The notes under the pieces were generated by a model. The model worked only from the letters and a program-made list of their open reading frames with translations, was not told the origin of the DNA and ran no database searches. From assembly GCA_937859895.1 (NCBI GenBank), contig CALMAV010000168.1:6647-12123 (forward strand): 5,477 nt of DNA, given 5' to 3'. This stretch comes from an uncultured Bryobacterales bacterium. Lineage in GTDB: Bacteria > Acidobacteriota > Terriglobia > Bryobacterales > Bryobacteraceae. This document shows positions 1-5,477 of the stretch, one piece after another. Position 1 is the stretch's first letter. The number at the start of each line of letters is the position of its first letter. Both the position numbers and the translations under genes were made by a program.

Positions 1-1
1 C

Positions 2-2620
2 CTGATCGCCACGAATGATCTGAATGGCAACTCGATTCAGGTGCCTCGATCCGAGTGCAACCTGGTTATAACGAAGCGGCAGAGCGCGGCTAGTCTGATC
101 CGCGGAGTACGAGTAGCATCCAGCCTAATGCTCCGCTATGGCGTCAACGGATTCCTGGAAGTCTTACCCGAGGCGTCCCTTGCTCAGCAACAGCCCAAAC
201 TGCCGGACGGAGGAAATAGTAGTCAGCCACTTAATGGGGGTTGGCCGGCCTATGAATTCAGCGATAACTCATCTGCCTTTTCCGGGATTATTAGGAACCC
301 TGATGGAAGCTCATCATTGAGGCTGACTTCAAGAACGGTCGCAGAGACCTCCAATCGATTGAGTGTCGAGTTTCAGGATGCGGCAAACGAGTATCAACAG
401 GATAGTCTCTCTGTTGTTGATTCTGGAGATGTAGATCTAATCGGGTATGAGATCAGCAGTCAGTCCACGGCGCTTGGAATCTCTAACTATAATCAAGCAA
501 CGCGTGTCTTACTCAGGCAGCTGGATAAGTTGACCAAAGGTAACTTGTTTATACAGTTTCGAACAAGCTTTAAGGCCTTTCGCGTTCGACCAGGAGATCT
601 TATTGCAATTACTTACTTAAAGGAGGGTTTCAACCGCTTTCCCTTCCGGGTATTAAAGCTTTCTCCCTCGCTAAACTACCAAACGGTCGAAGTATTTGCT
701 CAGATCCACAACGATGAGTGGTACAGTGACGACCCAGCCATCCTCATGGGAGCCGGACGACAACCAGGATCACAGACATCGATCCCGCGCCCGCTGATCG
801 GCCTTGTTGAGCGACTAGACCAAAATGGGAAGTTCGAAACCTTCGATTTCTCAGTTGCTGAGGAGATCTCGGCATCCACAGACGGAACAGCCTTAGATAG
901 ACTTACTATCGGGTTTGCACAGCCCACCAAGCCCAGCACCAAGTCTAAGAGCGTTCCCTTAGTCAGTCTCTCTCCGGAGATCGAAGACCTAAACGGGAAC
1001 TTAGTCGGCGGCGATAACTACTATTACGCGATCACATCAACAGGAGGTGACGGGGTCGAGGGGCCGCTGTCGTTTACTGTTTCGGCTTCGATACCGGCAG
1101 GAACCAATACGAATATGGTCGCAATCGGCGGGATCAGCTTGCCTTCCGATACACTCGCCATTAACTTATACCGGGGAGCTTCTCCTCAATTGGTATACCG
1201 CATTCTCAGCCGAGATCCCGCTCCATCTGTGACCGACGTCGGACTGGTAAATCAGCCGGCTGGCCCGCCTGACCCGAACTTTGATCATGCAAACTTCTTC
1301 TATCGTTACGAGTACGCCGGACCTTTTATCACCACATTGTCAACAACGAATTCTATTATTTGCCAAGATATGGGTGCAACAGCGTCGGCGTTTTCAAACC
1401 TGGTGGTCAGGATTATCGAAGGTGCTGGAAAGGGACAGGAACGTGCCATCCAAAACAATACCGAGAGCTGCATCACCATCAACGGATCTTGGTCTATTTC
1501 CCCGGACACGTCCAGCGCGTTTGTTATTTGTGAGGCAGCTTGGCACTTTGCTGCCGTCACGAATCTAAGTCCGGCGCAGTTTGAAGTTCCATATAGGTCA
1601 GGAACAGTGATTCAGATCTCAGGGCGGGCAGCAAACGCCCATAACCAGGAGGTCTCGGCTGACCTTTGCCCAGTAACGCGGTTCGCCCTTGGACAGGGAA
1701 AGCCCGATGCGGGATTACCACCAACTCCAAACTTCAATCTAGATGCGCCTGGGGCTGGGTTTTTAACTTTGTCCCAGGTAGGCTTTTCAGGTACTTTCAA
1801 TGTTGCTTCCATCACAGGAGGCACCCTGAGGCTGTATGTCTGGAATGAACTGAATACACCAAGTCCGGTTTCTACTGTAGTGGCAATGGATGAAAACCAG
1901 ACCGAAATGCTCGGGAGCGCTAAGCTTCATTGCTCGGTTGGAGACGTCCTGCAAATTGGGGCAGAATTGATCTTTGTAAGTTCTGTAAACACGACCGCTG
2001 GTAGCTGCTCACTGGTGAGAGGCGTTCTCGGCTCACTTCCGTTGCCACATCCGTCCGGAACGCCCATCCTTCAGCTAAATAGCTCAATCATTACGACATC
2101 ATTTGCCTCCAATTTCTTTTCAAACCGAGCGTCGGTTGACTTCATTCACCCTTTTCAGTTGCCTGACGCTCGAGTGGCGGCAGCAGAGTTTTTCGTTACT
2201 AATGCTTTCGGTGACAGCCTTACTAATACCCAGTGCTACACCGGAACCTCAGACCAGGGCTTGCGCACTCTTTCAGGTGGGCAGTTGACCATTCAATTGA
2301 GTGGGTACGTTCACAATCAGATTGATGCTACGCCGGCAACAGTTATTGAGAGATCTCATGCCACAAGAGACATCAGAGCATCCGTGTCGCAACCGGCGTG
2401 CGGATATATCATGACCGTCGAAGTTTTCCAAAACCAAAACGCTTATTGCCAGTTACAAGTTCCACCGGGACAGACAATTTCTAACATCGTGAGCGGAGCA
2501 AATCTTCCTCCTCTTGTTGAGGGCTCAAGGATTACAACTAATTTGTCACTGACTCCGGAACTGATGAGTTCAGGATCTGCTTCTCCCGGAAAAGACCTGA
2601 CTGTAACAATCCGATTCTGA
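2..2620 (+). CDS. Phage tail-tip / host-specificity protein (gpJ-like), 5'-truncated by the window edge
   Basis: The frame is open from base 2, so the real start lies upstream; the GTG at base 41 is internal and not a credible start. The visible part is 872 residues (numbered from base 2). Residues about 118-243 look like the phage-tail_3 / tail-hub segment of gpJ-like proteins. They begin NRLSVEFQDAANEY and carry a later RPGDLIAI stretch, matching the family pattern of an N-x-v-x-v/f-x-D opening followed by a helix and a pGD turn. Residues about 318-438 (NYYYAITSTGGDGVEGPLS, then INLYRG) read as a fibronectin-III-like module. GAGKGQERAI (474-483) followed by a W..SPD stretch resembles the 'GxGxGQxRxI' module seen in many phage tail and fibre proteins. 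VGDVLQIGAELIFVSSV (646-662), then RGVLGS and HPSGTPI, is a second recurrent phage module. The end (about 790-872, closing PGKDLTVTIRF) looks like a small beta-sandwich. No signal peptide or membrane segment is visible. Expected role: distal tail tip contacting the target cell surface. The family call rests on remembered sequence patterns, without an alignment. An unrelated beta-rich surface protein is less likely. Confidence 0.72.
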   Translation: MIATNDLNGNSIQVPRSECNLVITKRQSAASLIRGVRVASSLMLRYGVNGFLEVLPEASLAQQQPKLPDGGNSSQPLNGGWPAYEFSDNSSAFSGIIRNPDGSSSLRLTSRTVAETSNRLSVEFQDAANEYQQDSLSVVDSGDVDLIGYEISSQSTALGISNYNQATRVLLRQLDKLTKGNLFIQFRTSFKAFRVRPGDLIAITYLKEGFNRFPFRVLKLSPSLNYQTVEVFAQIHNDEWYSDDPAILMGAGRQPGSQTSIPRPLIGLVERLDQNGKFETFDFSVAEEISASTDGTALDRLTIGFAQPTKPSTKSKSVPLVSLSPEIEDLNGNLVGGDNYYYAITSTGGDGVEGPLSFTVSASIPAGTNTNMVAIGGISLPSDTLAINLYRGASPQLVYRILSRDPAPSVTDVGLVNQPAGPPDPNFDHANFFYRYEYAGPFITTLSTTNSIICQDMGATASAFSNLVVRIIEGAGKGQERAIQNNTESCITINGSWSISPDTSSAFVICEAAWHFAAVTNLSPAQFEVPYRSGTVIQISGRAANAHNQEVSADLCPVTRFALGQGKPDAGLPPTPNFNLDAPGAGFLTLSQVGFSGTFNVASITGGTLRLYVWNELNTPSPVSTVVAMDENQTEMLGSAKLHCSVGDVLQIGAELIFVSSVNTTAGSCSLVRGVLGSLPLPHPSGTPILQLNSSIITTSFASNFFSNRASVDFIHPFQLPDARVAAAEFFVTNAFGDSLTNTQCYTGTSDQGLRTLSGGQLTIQLSGYVHNQIDATPATVIERSHATRDIRASVSQPACGYIMTVEVFQNQNAYCQLQVPPGQTISNIVSGANLPPLVEGSRITTNLSLTPELMSSGSASPGKDLTVTIRF

Positions 2621-2671
2621 CTTAGAAAACAGGCCTGTGTGTAAGCTAGTCGGGATGCTGTTCAGATAGCA
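2621..2671. other. Intergenic junction between phage-type gene and cellular operon
   Basis: This 51-base gap separates the tail-protein stop from the phosphodiesterase start. It contains one perfect 10-base palindrome, ACAGGCCTGT (2629-2638). There is no loop and no following T-run, so it is not a convincing intrinsic terminator. I see no good -35/-10 pair and no Shine-Dalgarno sequence close to the ATG at 2672; the nearest purine stretch, CGGGA at 2651-2655, is about 16 bases away. Any promoter for the downstream operon is therefore either here in a non-consensus form or further upstream inside the tail gene. Confidence 0.5.
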
Positions 2672-3190
2672 ATGACAAAGTTAGGCATCCTCTCCGACAC
2701 GCATGGTCTGCTTAGGCCTGAAGTCTTACATCTGCTAAGCAGCGTCAATCTCATCATCCATGCAGGTGACATCGGCTCTGACGAAGTGTTAAGAAAACTG
2801 AAGGAGATTGCTCCAGTCACTGCGGTCAAAGGTAACGTAGACACTGGACGATGGGCGTCGAATCTTCCCGAGTACGCCGGGGTCCAAATCAACGGACTTC
2901 GAGCTCTGGTCACGCACAAAGTTACCGAAGTAGACCAATACGCAAGAAGCTATCCGGCAGACGTGGTTATCTTCGGGCACTCTCACAGGCCTTTGCTCAC
3001 AACCTCCGCTGGACAGATCCGCATCAATCCGGGCAGTGCAGGTAGGAAGCGGTTTAGCCTTCCTGTAAGTCTTGTGCTCGTCGACCTCTCTTCCGGTTCT
3101 TTCTCGCCGACCTTCGTAGATCTGGAAACCGGTCAGCTGCTCGTTCCCCACAGAGAGGATCGCGGCGCTTCTTCTATCATGACCCGGTGA
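2672..3190 (+). CDS. YfcE/MJ0936-type metallophosphoesterase (phosphodiesterase)
   Basis: This 172-residue protein belongs to the small calcineurin-like phosphoesterase group (YfcE / MJ0936), usually about 155-180 residues. These are cytosolic enzymes that bind two metal ions and hydrolyse phosphodiester bonds; the physiological substrate of most members is unknown. The full metal-site series is present in order: SDTHG (D9, H11), AGDIGS (D33), GNVD (N55), TH (H82) and GHSH (H103, H105). NPGS (119-122) is also typical of the family. After H82 the usual Gly is replaced by Lys (THKVTEVD), which is a tolerated variant in the family as I remember it. The ATG at 2672 puts the beta-strand MTKLGILSDTHG at the very N-terminus, as in relatives, although no clear Shine-Dalgarno precedes it. 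The stop overlaps the start of kdsB by four bases, so the two are probably co-transcribed and translationally coupled. A specific link to Kdo or CTP metabolism is not shown by the sequence. Confidence 0.9.
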   Translation: MTKLGILSDTHGLLRPEVLHLLSSVNLIIHAGDIGSDEVLRKLKEIAPVTAVKGNVDTGRWASNLPEYAGVQINGLRALVTHKVTEVDQYARSYPADVVIFGHSHRPLLTTSAGQIRINPGSAGRKRFSLPVSLVLVDLSSGSFSPTFVDLETGQLLVPHREDRGASSIMTR

Positions 3191-3948
3191 TACACTCGAT
3201 TGTGCAGAAGCGGATTCTCGGCGTAATCCCAGCCCGTTTTGCCTCCTCACGCTTTCCCGGTAAAGCACTCGCGCTCATCGGTGGTAGACCCATGATCCAG
3301 CACGTTTGGGAAAGAACCAGAAGAGCTCGTTATCTAAGCGAGGTTTTGATAGCCACGGATGACGACCGCATTGCCTCCTGTGTTCGGTCCTTTGGTGGGA
3401 AAGTCTGTTTAACGAGTGGGGAACATTTATCAGGGACTGATAGAGTGGCAGAAATTGCTTGGTCCAACATTGCCAACCTCTATGTCAATATCCAGGGAGA
3501 TGAGCCACTCATTGATCCTGATGCAATCGATGCAGCCATTCTCTCCGTCGATAGTGATGACGATGTAGTGATGGGAACGCTCAAGAAGCGGATTACCGAT
3601 CCGGCTGAGATTGCAGATCCTAACGTCGTCAAAGTGGTGACCAACTTGGCCGGAGACGCTATCTACTTCTCTCGTAGTTCAATACCTTTTGACCGCAACC
3701 CTCGAAGTGGTCAGCCTGTTTTCTATAAGCATGTCGGTCTCTATGTGTATCGTCGGGATTTTCTGCTACGCTTCTCCGATCTCCCGGTCGGTCCTTTGGA
3801 GGCCTCCGAACGATTAGAACAATTGCGGGCACTCGAAAACGGATTTCGTATTCGAGTAGGGCTAACTGAGTATGAATCTTTCGGAGTCGATGTACCGGCT
3901 GATCTCAATCGAGTTAACCAATTGTTTGCCCTGGAGAGTTTCCGGTGA
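3187..3948 (+). CDS. kdsB: 3-deoxy-manno-octulosonate cytidylyltransferase (CMP-Kdo synthetase)
   Basis: KdsB couples CTP with Kdo to give CMP-Kdo and pyrophosphate in the cytosol. This is the activation step before Kdo is added to lipid A in lipopolysaccharide synthesis. The 253-residue protein shows the whole family signature in order. It has a nucleotide-binding loop PARFASSRFPGKAL (15-28), GRPMIQHVWERT (33-44), IATDD (55-59) and SGTDR (82-86). NIQGDEPLIDP (101-111) follows, with D105 as the likely metal ligand. Then come YFSRSSIPFDR (160-170), YKHVGLYVYRR (180-190), EQLRALENG (211-219) and GVDVPADL (233-240), with D235 as the second likely metal ligand. Length matches the family (about 245-260). 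The GTG start at 3187 overlaps the upstream stop as GTGA. A second GTG at 3202 would give MQKRILGVIPARF, closer to the usual short N-terminus, so the start is uncertain by five codons. Neither start has a strong Shine-Dalgarno, which fits coupling to the upstream gene. pyrG, which makes its CTP substrate, follows. Confidence 0.97.
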   Translation: MIHSIVQKRILGVIPARFASSRFPGKALALIGGRPMIQHVWERTRRARYLSEVLIATDDDRIASCVRSFGGKVCLTSGEHLSGTDRVAEIAWSNIANLYVNIQGDEPLIDPDAIDAAILSVDSDDDVVMGTLKKRITDPAEIADPNVVKVVTNLAGDAIYFSRSSIPFDRNPRSGQPVFYKHVGLYVYRRDFLLRFSDLPVGPLEASERLEQLRALENGFRIRVGLTEYESFGVDVPADLNRVNQLFALESFR

Positions 3949-3977
3949 GATACCACTTCTAGTGTTCTTAGTGTCGT

Positions 3978-3982
3978 AGGAG
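3978..3982 (+). promoter_or_regulatory. Shine-Dalgarno for pyrG
   Basis: AGGAG lies just before the ATG at 3987, with only four bases (TTAG) between. The motif is strong but the spacing is a little short. It is the only clear ribosome-binding site in front of any of the three cellular genes, and it fixes the pyrG start. Confidence 0.7.
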
Positions 3983-3986
3983 TTAG

Positions 3987-5477
3987 ATGGCGAAGTACAT
4001 TTTTGTAACTGGCGGAGTTGTTTCATCCTTAGGTAAGGGCATCGCTGCAGCCTCTATTGGCTGCTTGCTTGAAAGCCGCGGGTTACGGGTAACACTACAG
4101 AAATTTGACCCTTACCTTAATATCGATCCCGGGACTATGAGTCCTTTTCAGCACGGCGAAGTCTACGTGACAGACGATGGAGCTGAAACTGACCTTGACC
4201 TGGGACACTACGAGCGTTTTACTCACGCCGACCTGACTCAGAGCAATAATCTTACCTCCGGCCGTATCTACGAAAACATAATTACCCGAGAGCGTCGCGG
4301 AGATTACTTAGGTAAAACAGTTCAGGTCATCCCTCACGTTACTAATGAGATCAAGGCTGCATGCCGTAAAGTTGCAGCAAACGTAGATGTCGCAATCGTT
4401 GAGATTGGCGGAACTATAGGCGACATAGAGTCCCTCCCTTTTGTGGAGGCAATCCGGCAAATGCGGCATGAAGAAGGTCGTGAAAACACCCTTTTTGTTC
4501 ATCTAACGCTGGTTCCCTGGATTGCCGCAGCCCAGGAACTCAAGACTAAACCAACACAACATAGTGTTAAGGAACTGCGCGCCATCGGCATCCAGCCGGA
4601 CATTCTTCTGTGCCGTTCCGAGCGTTCTCTACCTGCGGACTTAAAAGAAAAAATCGCCTTGTTCTGTGACGTTGATGTAACAAGTGTTATTACCGCAAAA
4701 GACGTGGACTCCGTGTACGAGATTCCGCTTGTCTTTGCTGAACAGCGAGTAGATGAAAGTATTCTTCGTCTGCTGAATATTGCTGCCGGCGTGCGAAATT
4801 TGACAAAGTGGACCGACATGCTGAACCGCATGCACCATCCCCATCAGGAAATCCATATCGGATTAGTAGGCAAGTATGTCGAATACGAGGATTCGTACAA
4901 GAGCTTGAAAGAAGCGTTATTGCATGCTGGCATTGCTCATCAAACTCGCGTGAACATTGAATGGATTGAATCGGAGCAGATGGAATGGCCGTCTTGCAGG
5001 AACTACCTGCGGCGCTTCGATGGAATTTTAGTTCCGGGCGGCTTTGGCAAGCGTGGCATTGGTGGTATGTTGAACGCAATTCGGTGTGCTCGCGAAGATA
5101 AGATTCCGTACTTCGGAATCTGCCTGGGAATGCAAACAATGGTTATTGAGTTTGCACGGAACGTGTGCGGTCTCGCCGATGCTGACTCCACAGAGTTCAA
5201 TCCCGCGACGGCTCATCGGGTCATCTATAAACTGCGGGAGCTGAAGGGCGTCGATGAACTGGGCGGCACCATGCGGCTTGGCGCGTACCAGTGTCAGCTA
5301 ACCCCTGGAAGCTTTGCGCATGAGTCTTACAACTCACTCGAGATTAAGGAACGGCATCGGCATCGCTATGAGTTCAATCGCGAGTTCGAAAGTATTTTGA
5401 CCGAGCGTGGCCTACGGCTTACTGGCCGGTCTGAGGACTCGGTCTATGTTGAAATTTGCGAGTATCCGGATCATCCT
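3987..5477 (+). CDS. pyrG: CTP synthase (glutamine-hydrolysing), 3'-truncated by the window edge
   Basis: PyrG converts UTP, ATP and glutamine to CTP, the last step of pyrimidine nucleotide synthesis; it works as a cytosolic tetramer. The visible 497 residues correspond to roughly 90% of the usual 530-550. The N-terminal synthase domain (about 1-266) has KYIFVTGGVVSSLGKGIAAAS with the ATP-loop K17. It continues with QKFDPYLNIDPGTMSPFQHG (K39), DDGAETDLDLGHYERF, GDYLGKTVQVIPH, VEIGGTIGDIESLPF (E139), KTKPTQHSVKELRAIGIQPD and the LLCRSER region. The glutaminase domain (from about 289, IHIGLVGKYVE) has the oxyanion-loop motif LVPGGFGKRG and GICLGMQ with nucleophile C379, the same number as in E. 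coli. STEF (E403) and LGGTMRLG follow, then RHRHRYEFN. The catalytic His and Glu of the 'QFHPEF' motif lie just beyond the window; the sequence stops at EYPDHP, immediately before the usual (W/F)F-x-x-x-Q-FHPE. The ATG at 3987 follows a clear AGGAG. No frame disruption is seen. It is probably co-transcribed with kdsB, whose CTP it provides. Confidence 0.98.
   Translation, partial: MAKYIFVTGGVVSSLGKGIAAASIGCLLESRGLRVTLQKFDPYLNIDPGTMSPFQHGEVYVTDDGAETDLDLGHYERFTHADLTQSNNLTSGRIYENIITRERRGDYLGKTVQVIPHVTNEIKAACRKVAANVDVAIVEIGGTIGDIESLPFVEAIRQMRHEEGRENTLFVHLTLVPWIAAAQELKTKPTQHSVKELRAIGIQPDILLCRSERSLPADLKEKIALFCDVDVTSVITAKDVDSVYEIPLVFAEQRVDESILRLLNIAAGVRNLTKWTDMLNRMHHPHQEIHIGLVGKYVEYEDSYKSLKEALLHAGIAHQTRVNIEWIESEQMEWPSCRNYLRRFDGILVPGGFGKRGIGGMLNAIRCAREDKIPYFGICLGMQTMVIEFARNVCGLADADSTEFNPATAHRVIYKLRELKGVDELGGTMRLGAYQCQLTPGSFAHESYNSLEIKERHRHRYEFNREFESILTERGLRLTGRSEDSVYVEICEYPDHP

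Noticed and set aside
41..43. GTG at base 41 as the true start of the tail gene
   Set aside because: The same frame is open to the left edge and reads naturally (LIATNDLNGNSIQ before it). No ribosome-binding site precedes the GTG, and family members are much longer at the N-terminus.
1047..1568. Small plus-strand open frames inside the tail gene (1047-1232, 1281-1568)
   Set aside because: They sit out of frame within a continuous, well-formed long coding region and show no recognisable motif or ribosome-binding site.
2615..2671. Promoter or intrinsic terminator between the tail gene and the phosphodiesterase gene
   Set aside because: No convincing -35/-10 pair was found. The only palindrome has no loop and is not followed by a T-run.
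2789..3268. Minus-strand open frame of 159 codons opposite the phosphodiesterase gene and the start of kdsB
   Set aside because: It lies opposite two clearly recognised genes, spans their junction, is rich in Arg and Ser, and has no recognisable domain. It is an antisense shadow.
3949..3986. Separate promoter or regulatory hairpin before pyrG
   Set aside because: The 38-base gap has only a short TAGTGT direct repeat and the Shine-Dalgarno sequence. No pyrimidine-run attenuator of the kind known for some pyrG leaders is visible.
4690..5139. Minus-strand open frame of 149 codons inside pyrG
   Set aside because: It is entirely antisense to highly conserved CTP synthase sequence, with an Arg/Ser/Cys-rich composition typical of shadow frames.

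Overview
The window holds four same-strand coding regions, packed tightly and all read left to right. Two kinds of content meet at about base 2620: a large phage-tail gene on the left, and a compact run of cellular genes on the right (a YfcE-type phosphodiesterase, kdsB and pyrG). No RNA gene, transposase, CRISPR array or integrase is visible. The longest gap without a gene is 51 bases.

Bases 1-2620 are the 3' part of an open frame already open at the left edge. The 872 residues visible resemble the C-terminal part of a siphophage tail-tip / host-specificity protein (the gpJ-like 'putative phage tail protein' group). A tail-hub-like segment is followed by a chain of beta-rich modules and a terminal beta-rich domain, as expected for a protein at the distal tip of a tail that contacts the target cell.

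Bases 2672-5477 look like one transcription unit. The phosphodiesterase gene overlaps kdsB by four bases (GTGA), and pyrG starts 38 bases after the kdsB stop. PyrG makes CTP, and KdsB uses CTP to activate Kdo for lipopolysaccharide. The pair therefore puts supply and consumption of one nucleotide side by side. pyrG runs off the right edge with its last roughly 45-50 codons missing.

KdsB implies a Gram-negative, lipopolysaccharide-making bacterium. Mixed codon use and roughly balanced GC content (judged by eye) give no strong lineage signal. The protein style and the combination of genes are compatible with Acidobacteriota, but this is a low-confidence guess.

The point of most interest is the junction. 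The phage-type gene ends 51 bases before a housekeeping operon on the same strand, with no lysis gene, integrase or obvious attachment repeat between them. The left part could be the edge of a prophage whose other genes lie upstream. It could also be a resident tail-like or gene-transfer-agent-like cluster. The window alone cannot decide between these. I found no convincing evidence of a wholly new system.
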